Part shown: positions 1 through 6,206 of the stretch, piece after piece | How positions within the stretch are numbered: position 1 is the stretch's first letter | How the letters are laid out: every line of letters starts with the position of its first letter | Source: a virus | IMG/VR virus record: IMGVR_UViG_3300030106_008047 | Span: 1-21,304 of that record | Strand: one strand, 5' to 3' | DNA length: 21,304 nt | Position numbers and translations under genes: made by a program | Notes under the pieces: generated by a model | Told to the model about the DNA's origin: nothing | Databases searched by the model: none | Seen by the model: only the letters and a program-made list of their open reading frames with translations

Positions 1-145
1 CGCAACTACCGAGGTGTGCGCCGTTATCAGAGCGTTCAAGAGCGAATACTCCGTTATGTTCGCCGCGGTCATTTTTAAGCGGCACTTTATTTACCTCAAA
101 GCGAGGTACTTCTTCTAGCGTTTCGATTTCTGTTAAGAATCCCAT
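1..145 (-). CDS. Partial DUF932-like phage protein (N-terminal 48 residues)
   Basis: The minus-strand reading frame starts at ATG 145-143 and stays open to the window edge, so only the first 48 residues are visible. The start reads MGFLTEIETLEEVPRFEVNK and continues into a segment with ALERSDNGAHLGSC. The 'VP-F... then RSDxGxxLG' layout resembles the start of DUF932 phage/plasmid proteins, whose function is not established; this is weak similarity by eye. About 47% of its bases are G+C by hand count, clearly above the AT-rich neighbours. The upstream 37 bases are an A/C-rich leader on the coding strand, with no TAAATA box next to the start, unlike the late genes here. It lies downstream of the metalloprotease-like gene on the same strand. 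The reading frame is convincing; the family name is tentative. Confidence 0.55.
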   Translation of the reverse strand, partial: MGFLTEIETLEEVPRFEVNKVPLKNDRGEHNGVFALERSDNGAHLGSC

Positions 146-182
146 TTTTTTGTTTTGGTTTGTTTTGTTCTACCCTTTTATT

Positions 183-632
183 TTAACCTAGTTCCTTTAG
201 ATTAAATCTTTCAAATTTTTCTTCAGCTTTCTTGAATGAATCATAAATGCTCATGACCTCAGTAGTTAGCTTCTCTTGCTTTCTAGCATCTTTCTCCTCT
301 TTAGAATTGTAATAAGCATTATAAGATGCAAATCTAGCTACAGTAGTGAAGTTAAAAACATACTCCTGAAAAGCATGCCGCAGTTCATGAAGTATACTTC
401 CAAATACATATCGTCTATTTCCTTCTGTATCAAGATCCATTACGTAATGACATCTGCCTTTAGTTCGCTCCATAGTCGACTGCTCCTTTATCTTGCTCTT
501 CCATACTTTACACTCAATATTGATCTTTTTATTAAAGCCTCTTTCAAATATATCCGTGCAGATTCTTCCTAGTAATTCAAAGTCAAGTTTAGTTTCTTTA
601 ATTATCCGTTTCGATGGATAGAATTTTATCAT
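183..632 (-). CDS. Small HExxH metalloprotease-like protein
   Basis: A 149-aa protein with a zinc-metallopeptidase signature. HELRH at residues 82-86 sits in a hydrophobic helix (SILHELRHAFQ), and about 26 residues later YYNSKEEKDARKQE offers an acidic third zinc ligand (E112 or E113) in the 'ExDA' context common in small gluzincins of the ImmA/IrrE or SprT type. The two His and the Glu of HExxH are intact, so an active enzyme is plausible. The substrate is unknown; in phages such proteins may act on host regulators or during virion maturation. The start codon overlaps the stop of the upstream 62-aa gene in an ATGA arrangement (629-632), so the two are probably translationally coupled. No signal peptide or membrane segment is seen. 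It could instead be an inactive fold relative. Confidence 0.72.
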   Translation of the reverse strand: MIKFYPSKRIIKETKLDFELLGRICTDIFERGFNKKINIECKVWKSKIKEQSTMERTKGRCHYVMDLDTEGNRRYVFGSILHELRHAFQEYVFNFTTVARFASYNAYYNSKEEKDARKQEKLTTEVMSIYDSFKKAEEKFERFNLKELG

Positions 633-817
633 CCTACTCTTTTTATAACTGGTTTATCAACTCCTTCTGATAGGAGCTTATCTCTAATTTTTTTAGCATC
701 ATCATAATTATCGATGCGTTCCTTATGAAAACGGAGAAGACCAGATACCGAATCCTTATATTCGATAATATATTTTCCATATTCAAAGGGTTTTATTGGC
801 GGTCTGCGCCTTTTCAT
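629..817 (-). CDS. Hypothetical 62-aa basic protein
   Basis: I place the start at ATG 817-815 (MKRRRPPIKPFEYGKYIIEY). The open frame extends further upstream to 973, but that part overlaps the plus-strand gene at 864, and a TATAAT box lies only 6 nt before this ATG. The protein has a very basic N-terminus followed by a predicted strand (KYIIEYKDS) and a helix with NYDDAKKIRDKLLSEG. That resembles small phage proteins with a single alpha/beta domain, but I recognise no family. It overlaps the next gene by 4 nt (ATGA), so it leads a two-gene unit with the metalloprotease-like protein and may be its partner or regulator; that is inference only. Confidence 0.6.
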   Translation of the reverse strand: MKRRRPPIKPFEYGKYIIEYKDSVSGLLRFHKERIDNYDDAKKIRDKLLSEGVDKPVIKRVG

Positions 818-823
818 ACCATA

Positions 824-829
824 ATTATA
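824..829 (-). promoter_or_regulatory. TATAAT -10-like box of the 62-aa/metalloprotease unit
   Basis: The minus strand reads TATATAAT followed by TATGGT and then ATG 817. The box ends 6 nt before the start codon, so transcription would begin at or next to the ATG. No convincing -35 element is visible. It is not the TAAATA box found before the structural genes. Confidence 0.45.
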
Positions 830-852
830 TAGTAGTTCCTTCCGAGTTCCAC

Positions 853-858
853 TAAATA
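853..858 (+). promoter_or_regulatory. Late-type TAAATA promoter box before GTG 864
   Basis: The sequence ACTAAATA-TTATT-GTG places the box exactly 5 nt before the start codon, identical in layout to the boxes before the tail genes. No Shine-Dalgarno sequence is present. The box supports GTG 864 as the true start. Confidence 0.65.
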
Positions 859-863
859 TTATT

Positions 864-1337
864 GTGTTAGAACTAAAAATATTAGAATATAGTAAGGAGA
901 AACAAGCTAAATTACTCGAGCCAGCTAAAAGAGCGCATAAAAAACCTGATATTGGAGTAGAAATTAATAACAAATCTGCTTATTATGTTATCAGAGACTG
1001 CGCGATGATTACTCAAAAGTATCTTGTTTTACATATATGGGGTACATACAGCGATCCTTTCAAAAGCCTTAAAGGAAAATTTACAAAAGATGATGTAGTA
1101 GACTTTCTAAAAAGAGCAAAATCAGATGATACTACAAATCAGATCAAGGATGTAATTATTTCCGCAATGCGAGATAAATTTGATACAACTGTTACAACTT
1201 CTTCATCTTTTGATTATAGTGTAGAAGAAGATGATATATATGGCTACTACGGAGAAGCGGAGCAAACGGATGATGATTTTGTTGAACAAGAAATGACTGA
1301 AGAAGAAATGTTCTTAAAATTCTTCGACGTTAGCTAG
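864..1337 (+). CDS. Hypothetical acidic protein, late-class
   Basis: A 157-aa protein starting at GTG 864, a start supported by the TAAATA box 5 nt upstream. The N-terminal third is basic and helical (KEKQAKLLEPAKRAHKK). The middle contains a likely folded core with YYVIRDCAMITQKYLVLHIWG, and the last 40 residues are strongly acidic (EEDDIYGYYGEAE, TDDDFVEQEMTEEE) ending in the hydrophobic tail MFLKFFDVS. I do not recognise a family. Its late-type promoter suggests a structural or assembly role. It stands alone on the plus strand between two minus-strand units, and its last 8 bases overlap the end of the convergent dehydratase gene. Confidence 0.65.
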   Translation: MLELKILEYSKEKQAKLLEPAKRAHKKPDIGVEINNKSAYYVIRDCAMITQKYLVLHIWGTYSDPFKSLKGKFTKDDVVDFLKRAKSDDTTNQIKDVIISAMRDKFDTTVTTSSSFDYSVEEDDIYGYYGEAEQTDDDFVEQEMTEEEMFLKFFDVS

Positions 1338-2310
1338 CTCTATATTTTTCTACGTAATACTTTACTGTAGGAGATAAATTAAACTTAGCTTGCTTCTCAA
1401 CAGCATTCAATTTATGCTTGGAAGATAATTGATATTTAAAATCATGTCCTTTACGATCTGGTACATATTCTAAATAATCGCTCTTCTTTCTTTTGTAACC
1501 TGGAAACTGATGCTCTATTTCTTTGATAACTTTCTTAATTAAATCTAGATTATCAACAACTAAATTACCTACAATATTATATACAACAGCAGGTACATCA
1601 TCTTTTAACACTTCAATAATAGCTTTAGCATGATCTTCTGCATGGATCCATTCTCTAATATTCTTACCATTTCCATATACAGGTACTTTGTTTCCTTGAA
1701 CTATAGATCGTATTACAGTAGGAATTAATTTTTCATCATGCTGTCTAGGTCCATAATTGTTGCAACATCTAGTAATAGATGCATCAACTCCAAACGTAGT
1801 AATGTAAGACTGTACTAATAAATCAGAACCTGCCTTAGTAGCAGAATATGGTGAACGAGGAGATAAAGGACTATCTTCAGTAAAGGGAGGATCACTCTTT
1901 CCTAAATGACCATAAACTTCATCCGTCGAAACATGAACCATTCTTGCTTTATGCTTACGAACTAATTCTAAAACTTTAGAGGTTCCTACCAAATTAGAAT
2001 CTACAAATGAGAGAGGATTATCAATAGATCTATCTACATGTGATTCAGCTGCTAAATGAATAACATAGTCGACTTGTTTATCGATAAACTCTAAAGGGTT
2101 AGCCATATTAAGTCTCCAATGCTCGTCATTAGAAATATCTATAAAGTGATTTTGAACTCTCTCATCACCTACAATATTTTCTTCGGAAGATCCAACTCCT
2201 AACTTATCAATGTTATAAATAAAGAGCTCTTTATCCTTACTCTTTAAAAGCTCCTTAATTACATATGACCCAATAAAGCCACACCCTCCTGTTACAACAT
2301 AAGTACTCAT
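1330..2310 (-). CDS. rmlB: NDP-glucose 4,6-dehydratase (RmlB-like)
   Basis: A 326-aa extended short-chain dehydrogenase. The NAD-binding glycine motif is TGGCGFIG (residues 7-14), followed by HLAAESHVDRSID (85-97), the dehydratase signature STDEVYG (128-134) with the Thr-Asp-Glu triad, the catalytic YSATK (Y155, K159) and the substrate-binding RCCNNYGPRQ. The family removes water from dTDP- or UDP-glucose to give the 4-keto-6-deoxy sugar, the first committed step to rhamnose and other deoxysugars; the nucleotide cannot be told from sequence by eye. The length is close to the usual 330-360 residues. It is the last gene of a four-gene operon, with an ATGA overlap (2307-2310) to the nucleotidylyltransferase. 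All catalytic residues are present, so it is probably active. Confidence 0.9.
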   Translation of the reverse strand: MSTYVVTGGCGFIGSYVIKELLKSKDKELFIYNIDKLGVGSSEENIVGDERVQNHFIDISNDEHWRLNMANPLEFIDKQVDYVIHLAAESHVDRSIDNPLSFVDSNLVGTSKVLELVRKHKARMVHVSTDEVYGHLGKSDPPFTEDSPLSPRSPYSATKAGSDLLVQSYITTFGVDASITRCCNNYGPRQHDEKLIPTVIRSIVQGNKVPVYGNGKNIREWIHAEDHAKAIIEVLKDDVPAVVYNIVGNLVVDNLDLIKKVIKEIEHQFPGYKRKKSDYLEYVPDRKGHDFKYQLSSKHKLNAVEKQAKFNLSPTVKYYVEKYRAS

Positions 2311-2747
2311 GATTCTTTTAAAATATCTTTATTTTGTTTTAAGGTCTGGAGAGTAATTAGGTCTTTAATTCTAGTTGTTGACCACTCATGAGACCGGGTT
2401 GTGTATATAACTTGAGGAGGTAAATCATCTCCTGTAAAAGGCTTACCAATATAATCTTCCCCTAATATTCTAATATCAGGTTTAAAGAATTTTATTAACT
2501 CATATAATTCTTCTTCTGTTTGATACATATATACCTCGTCAATATATTGAATAGCCATCAGAGTTTTATACCTTTCGTAATATGGAATAACAGGCTTGTA
2601 TTTAGTGTACCGAGTAGCAGAAGGATCTCTTTGTAAAAAAACTAAAAACCTATGGCAGTGCTTTTTAGCTTCTTCAAAAGTATAAATGTAGCCCGGGTGT
2701 AATAAGTCAAAGCTACCTGCAGTAAAACCTACAATTTCTTTATTCAT
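2307..2747 (-). CDS. TagD/HldE-type nucleotidylyltransferase, HxGH variant HPGY
   Basis: A 146-aa protein of the cytidylyltransferase-like family, which joins CTP or ATP to a phosphorylated alcohol or sugar (as in TagD for CDP-glycerol and the HldE C-terminal domain for ADP-heptose). Seen: the N-terminal loop AGSFDLLHPGY (residues 10-20), YYERYKTLMAIQYIDEV (56-72), the mid-domain ILGEDYIGK (94-102) and the C-terminal motif STTRIKDLI (123-131), matching the family's 'STTxIK' end. The usual HxGH is HPGY here, so the second His (normally used in triphosphate binding) is Tyr; the enzyme may be altered or weak. It overlaps the upstream gene by 8 nt and the downstream dehydratase by 4 nt, which implies a shared sugar-nucleotide pathway. 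The exact substrate is unknown. Confidence 0.8.
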   Translation of the reverse strand: MNKEIVGFTAGSFDLLHPGYIYTFEEAKKHCHRFLVFLQRDPSATRYTKYKPVIPYYERYKTLMAIQYIDEVYMYQTEEELYELIKFFKPDIRILGEDYIGKPFTGDDLPPQVIYTTRSHEWSTTRIKDLITLQTLKQNKDILKES

Positions 2748-3600
2748 CCAATATTATTTTAGTCAGAGCTGAATGAATAGCAACCTCTTCACCCATTAAC
2801 GGAAAAGAGTATTTCTCTTTTATTTTATCAACTGACAGAATACAATTAGATCTATTAGCTAAACAATTCAAGTCTTCAAATTGAACCCAGTTCCAGTTTT
2901 TATTCTCTAAATTATAATCTTTCATTAGATCAGTAATAACGTCAGTCGATAGAGCATTAGGTTGAACGAAGTTAATTATATCTTTATCTTTAGCTTCAAA
3001 CTTATCTGTTATAAAATGCTCAATAAAATCTAGCAACTGAGGGATATAAGTTTTGGAATTTTTAAGATTTATAAGATTATCATACTTCTTAATTTTAGTA
3101 AGGTATGATCGTTCGTGTAATCTATCGCAGAAGGGCATTCTTACGCGTATAATTAATCCATGATCACATCCTAATTCAAAGGCATGTTTACTTTTAGAGT
3201 AGGTAGAAGATTCTTTATCGAAAAAACCAAAGTTAGGATAATCTTCTTCAGTAAATTCTTTTGTATAATTTGTATATATGCATCCTGAAGAAATGTGAAT
3301 ATAATTTATATCATAAGCTTTACATAACGTGCTTAATTTAAGTGGAGCAAAAGTATTTAATTCATAACATAGCTCAGGCTTTCGCTCTCCTTCATCTACA
3401 TTAGGTCGACCAGTAAAACCAAAACAGTTAATAACATAATCAAATTTTTCTCTAGTAAACCATTTAATAAGTTCAGAAGAGTTAGTATAATCAAGAAACT
3501 CTCTTCGTACAATAGTTACGTCGCTCTTTTTTATTTTCTTTAATCTACCATACAGGTAAGAACCTACATAGCCATGTCCTAGTATAAGTATTTTTTGCAT
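2740..3600 (-). CDS. NDP-sugar 3,5-epimerase/4-reductase-like protein (NRS/ER or RmlD type)
   Basis: A 286-aa extended SDR protein. The cofactor motif is GHGYVGS (residues 8-14), the active-site strand is HISSGCIYT (102-110) and the catalytic pair is Y134/K138 in YSKSK. Beyond the general RmlD-like fold, the stretch from GCIYT through FTEEDYPNFGFF to YSKSK, then RVRMP (152-156), TKIKKY and RSNCIL, resembles from memory the plant UER1/NRS-ER enzymes and the mimivirus homologue. Those reduce and epimerise UDP-4-keto-6-deoxyglucose to UDP-rhamnose. That would make it the natural next step after the RmlB-like gene of the same operon. It starts 1 nt after the GMP reductase stop, so it is co-transcribed. 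A plain dTDP-4-keto-rhamnose reductase is the alternative. Confidence 0.78.
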   Translation of the reverse strand: MQKILILGHGYVGSYLYGRLKKIKKSDVTIVRREFLDYTNSSELIKWFTREKFDYVINCFGFTGRPNVDEGERKPELCYELNTFAPLKLSTLCKAYDINYIHISSGCIYTNYTKEFTEEDYPNFGFFDKESSTYSKSKHAFELGCDHGLIIRVRMPFCDRLHERSYLTKIKKYDNLINLKNSKTYIPQLLDFIEHFITDKFEAKDKDIINFVQPNALSTDVITDLMKDYNLENKNWNWVQFEDLNCLANRSNCILSVDKIKEKYSFPLMGEEVAIHSALTKIILDE

Positions 3601-3601
3601 A

Positions 3602-4642
3602 TTAAATTTCTAAAGTATTCGGTTCGTATATTTTACTATGAGTTTTAGTACATCTAACAAATGTAGCGCATTTACTTAAATGCTTTAGCTTAGCTGCTCC
3701 GACATATGTACATGTACTTCTAATACCTCCTAAAATATCTTGAACGATATAACGCATAGGCCCTTTATATGGTAGAACTACTCTACGTCCTTCTGAAGTT
3801 CTATAGTCTTTCAAACCACCGTTATGTTTTTCATTAGCTTTCTTACTGCTCATTCCATAGAACTCGACATATTCTTTTTCATCGATAGTAATCCTTTCAC
3901 CGCCACCTTCTTGTGAACCAGCTAACATCGACCCAAGCATTACAAAATCAGCTCCAGCACCAAACGCTTTAGCTACATCACCCGGTGTTGTACATCCCCC
4001 ATCAGCAATAATATGACCATCTAAACCATGAGCAGCATCAGCGCATTCAGCAATGCAACTAAACTGCGGATAACCAACACCTGTTTTAATTCTAGTTGTA
4101 CATACGCTTCCTGAACCAATACCTACTTTAACAATATCAGCTCCAGCTAAAAGCAGCTCTTCTACCATTTCACCTGTTACTACATTACCTGCAATAATAT
4201 TACTTTTAGGAAACATTTTTCTCACTACCCTTACACAACTTACAAATGCCTGTGAGTAACCATTTGCTACATCAATACAAATATTACGTAATGGTACTTT
4301 CTTGTTAATAATAGATAGGGTATCATAGTCATAATGACTTCTACCTACTGTAACAGCTACATGTTTACCATGATTCTCTTTAAGCTCTTCAATAAGATCA
4401 TCTTGATCAATATTCTTTTTGTAACAAGTAAAAAGATCTAAGTCACTTAAAGTTCTTCCTACCTCTAAAGTACCAACACCATCCATGTTAGCAGCCATAA
4501 CAGGAATGCCTCTATAAGAGCCACCGTATTTAAATTTAAACGTTCTAGTTAAATCAACCTCTTTTCGAGATGATAATGTCGATCTTTTAGGACGAATCAA
4601 TACATCATCAAAATCATACTTAAGCTCAGTTTCTATGCGCAT
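3602..4642 (-). CDS. guaC: GMP reductase
   Basis: A 346-aa TIM-barrel enzyme of the IMPDH/GMPR family that converts GMP plus NADPH to IMP and ammonia. Seen: FDDVLIRPKRSTLSSR (residues 11-26), the catalytic loop GIGSGSVCTTRIKTGVGYPQ (174-193) with Cys181, ADGGCTTPGDVAKAFGAGADFVMLGSMLAG (213-242, read in parts) and the reductase-type flap FYGMSSKKA followed by EGRRVVLPYKGP. There are no CBS domains, and the length is very close to the E. coli enzyme, so this is a reductase rather than IMP dehydrogenase. It is the first gene of the operon. A TATAAT box lies 9 nt before ATG 4642. A phage could use it to shift guanine nucleotides toward adenine; that is inference. Confidence 0.92.
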   Translation of the reverse strand: MRIETELKYDFDDVLIRPKRSTLSSRKEVDLTRTFKFKYGGSYRGIPVMAANMDGVGTLEVGRTLSDLDLFTCYKKNIDQDDLIEELKENHGKHVAVTVGRSHYDYDTLSIINKKVPLRNICIDVANGYSQAFVSCVRVVRKMFPKSNIIAGNVVTGEMVEELLLAGADIVKVGIGSGSVCTTRIKTGVGYPQFSCIAECADAAHGLDGHIIADGGCTTPGDVAKAFGAGADFVMLGSMLAGSQEGGGERITIDEKEYVEFYGMSSKKANEKHNGGLKDYRTSEGRRVVLPYKGPMRYIVQDILGGIRSTCTYVGAAKLKHLSKCATFVRCTKTHSKIYEPNTLEI

Positions 4643-4661
4643 GCCTTGTTAATTATAAGGC
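4643..4661. repeat. Imperfect palindrome over the -10 box
   Basis: GCCTT and AAGGC arms (5 bp each) flank a 9-bp AT centre that holds the minus-strand TATAAT and directly abuts the GMP reductase start codon. It could be an operator, a small RNA hairpin at the 5' end of the mRNA, or chance. Confidence 0.4.
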
Positions 4662-4678
4662 TTTTAAGCTAATATCAA
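4652..4678 (-). promoter_or_regulatory. Sigma70-like promoter of the GMP reductase/sugar operon
   Basis: On the minus strand TTGATA (4678-4673) is followed after 15 bp by TATAAT (4657-4652), 9 nt before the ATG. The 15-bp spacing is shorter than the usual 17, but the nuclease gene at 6198 has the same arrangement. The box lies inside an imperfect palindrome at 4643-4661. Confidence 0.5.
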
Positions 4679-4878
4679 CTTGTAATTTTATCTCTAATAA
4701 GCTCTAAATTTATCTCACCTTCTTCTAAACTATCAGAGATCTGCTGACTTAGCTCATTACCTAATTCACTAAGTTCATAATCTTCAGTACTATGTAAAAC
4801 TTCAGTTAATTTATCCAAAGCGTTGTATACTTCTTCCACTTCTGATTCAAATTTTTTAAGAATTGAACTTTGTTTCAT
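4675..4878 (-). CDS. Hypothetical 67-aa acidic helical protein
   Basis: A 67-aa protein (MKQSSILKKFESEVEEVYNA...) predicted to be almost entirely helical, with heptad-like spacing of Leu/Val/Ile and many Glu (SELGNELSQQISDSLEEG). It may form a coiled coil or small helical bundle. No family is recognised. The gene has its own late-type TAAATA box 6 nt before the ATG and is divergent from the superoxide dismutase gene, with only 30 bp between the two start codons. A small virion or assembly protein would fit the promoter class, but the role is unknown. Confidence 0.6.
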   Translation of the reverse strand: MKQSSILKKFESEVEEVYNALDKLTEVLHSTEDYELSELGNELSQQISDSLEEGEINLELIRDKITS

Positions 4879-4884
4879 ATATTC

Positions 4885-4890
4885 TATTTA
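4885..4890 (-). promoter_or_regulatory. Late-type TAAATA box before the 67-aa gene
   Basis: The minus strand reads AATAAATA-GAATAT-ATG, a 6-nt spacing. It is back to back with the plus-strand box at 4897-4902, only 6 bp away. Confidence 0.62.
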
Positions 4891-4896
4891 TTTTAA

Positions 4897-4902
4897 TAAA
4901 TA
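4897..4902 (+). promoter_or_regulatory. Late-type TAAATA box before superoxide dismutase
   Basis: AATAAATA-TAATTA-ATG places the box 6 nt before ATG 4909 with no ribosome-binding site between. It assigns the dismutase to the same promoter class as the tail genes. Confidence 0.65.
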
Positions 4903-4908
4903 TAATTA

Positions 4909-5535
4909 ATGTCGTTCTTAAGAGAAGTAAACTTAATTCTGGAAAAAGTTGGATCTTATAAGCCTATTAACTTACCTTATAGCTTAAATGCATTAGAACC
5001 AGTTGTAAACAGACAAACTACCGACTTTCATTATAATAAACATTATAAAGGATATGTAAAGAAGTTAAATGTTGCAATGGGAAACAGAAGAAAGAAGCCT
5101 TTAGTTGAGTTAGTTAAAGATATAAAAAATTATAATGATAAAGTAAAAGATAATGCTGGCGGAGCATATAATCATCAATTATTTTTTAACATGATGACTC
5201 CTGGAGGAAGTAACTTCGAAGGGGAGATAGCAGATAGAATAAAAAAGCGGTTCGGTACTTACGCTAAATTTAAAAAAGAGTTTATAAGCAACGCCTCTGA
5301 TCAATTTGGTTCAGGTTGGGGCTGGTTAGTTGAAAAGGACGGTAAATTAGATTTAATTAGGACCCCTAATCAAGATAACCCGCTTATGTTTAATTTAGGT
5401 AAACCTATTCTTGGTGTAGATGTATGGGAGCATAGCTACTACCTTATGTACGGACCTGATAGAAAAGAATGGCTAAGTAATTTTTTCGAGATTGTTAATT
5501 GGAATTTTTGCTCCGCTCTGTTGCATACTAGCTAA
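4909..5535 (+). CDS. sodA: Superoxide dismutase, Fe/Mn family, Mn-type features
   Basis: A 208-aa enzyme that converts superoxide to oxygen and hydrogen peroxide. All four metal ligands are present: H41 (FHYNKHY), H89 (AYNHQLFF), D171 and H175 (GVDVWEHSYYLMY). Also seen are LPYSLNALEPVV (22-33), FGSGWGWLV (133-141) and EIVNW (194-198). Gly at the position of the FeSOD active-site Gln, together with Q155 in PNQD, points to the Mn-type subgroup. There are about 20 extra residues (MSFLREVNLILEKVGSYKPI) before the point where cellular enzymes normally begin. The promoter is late-type. The last 63 bases overlap the convergent nuclease gene, so the C-terminal LLHTS tail is shared coding DNA. Family confidence is high; its function for the phage is inferred. 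Confidence 0.93.
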   Translation: MSFLREVNLILEKVGSYKPINLPYSLNALEPVVNRQTTDFHYNKHYKGYVKKLNVAMGNRRKKPLVELVKDIKNYNDKVKDNAGGAYNHQLFFNMMTPGGSNFEGEIADRIKKRFGTYAKFKKEFISNASDQFGSGWGWLVEKDGKLDLIRTPNQDNPLMFNLGKPILGVDVWEHSYYLMYGPDRKEWLSNFFEIVNWNFCSALLHTS

Positions 5536-6198
5536 GATTGCTTCTACTTCTGCCTTCATATAGTTTACATGATAAGATAAAAATCTTTCATCTTTTAAAT
5601 AAAAGATAACACACTTCCTACATCTTTTACTAGTCATTCTTTCATACAAGTATGCATACATAGATAACTGCAATCCATATAAATTAAATTCGCAGTTATG
5701 TAAATGACTTACAGGGTCCTTTAAACGTTCACAAAAAGGAGAACTAAATCTAAATTTTTTATTAGTCTTAAAGTCCCCTACAGTGAATTCATTTTTATGC
5801 TCATAAATTAAATCAGCTGTACCAGCTATCTTAAACTCTTCATCATATAGTAAATTCTCACATAAAACGTTCTTAAAAGAGTCAATTGAACGCTCAGCTG
5901 CTTTATCATAAGACTTACACAACCAACCATAATTATCTTCTACATCTCCATAACTAATATAATCTTCTAATATTTTATGAATATTAGTACCTCTAGTACA
6001 AGCTCTTACCTTTTCTTTTTCCCACATTTCAAGAACTAACTCTTGAGATATACCTTCACGATCTGCAACTCTTTTAGAATGACCATCTCTATCGAAAGGT
6101 TGCTTATACTTTCCTAATAGAGTAGTTACCGAGATAAACTTTTCGTTAGTATCTTTATGAGTATACGTATGAGACGCTTCATCAAATTTAATTTTCAC
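5473..6198 (-). CDS. PD-(D/E)XK nuclease, RecB/Cas4-like
   Basis: A 241-aa nuclease-fold protein. Seen: FISVTTLLGKY (residues 21-31), the helix RGTNIHKILEDY (69-80) with H74 typical of RecB-like nucleases, the core IAGTADLIYE (124-133) with D129, TVGDFKTNKK (139-148) giving D142-x-K144, and the helix GLQLSMYAYLYE (175-186) with the QxxxY motif. This matches the H...D...DxK...QxxxY pattern of the RecB exonuclease family. Phage members act in DNA replication, recombination or host DNA breakdown. The start is GTG 6198, 8 nt after a TATAAT box, so it is likely early or middle. Its C-terminal 20 residues overlap the dismutase gene. The four Cys typical of a Cas4 iron-sulfur cluster are not evident. 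Confidence 0.85.
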   Translation of the reverse strand: MKIKFDEASHTYTHKDTNEKFISVTTLLGKYKQPFDRDGHSKRVADREGISQELVLEMWEKEKVRACTRGTNIHKILEDYISYGDVEDNYGWLCKSYDKAAERSIDSFKNVLCENLLYDEEFKIAGTADLIYEHKNEFTVGDFKTNKKFRFSSPFCERLKDPVSHLHNCEFNLYGLQLSMYAYLYERMTSKRCRKCVIFYLKDERFLSYHVNYMKAEVEAILASMQQSGAKIPINNLEKIT

Positions 6199-6206
6199 TA
6201 TCTAAT

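Noticed and set aside
276-572. Plus-strand 98-aa open frame
   Set aside because: It lies inside the metalloprotease-like gene on the other strand, has no promoter box or family features, and its Ser/Ile-rich content is typical of a shadow frame.
818-973. Upstream extension of the 62-aa gene to ATG 973
   Set aside because: It overlaps the plus-strand gene at 864, crosses its promoter and the TATAAT box, and adds a stretch unlike the rest of the protein.
1290-1337. Sliding-clamp-binding C-terminus like T4 gp33/gp55 in the 157-aa protein
   Set aside because: The acidic-hydrophobic end MFLKFFDVS is only loosely similar and nothing else in the protein matches a late transcription factor.
3602-4642. 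IMP dehydrogenase
   Set aside because: No CBS domains, GuaC-type length and reductase-specific segments around the catalytic Cys and C-terminal flap favour GMP reductase.
5473-6198. Cas4 identity for the RecB-like nuclease
   Set aside because: The nuclease core fits, but the cysteine set for an iron-sulfur cluster is not evident and there are no cas genes or CRISPR repeats.
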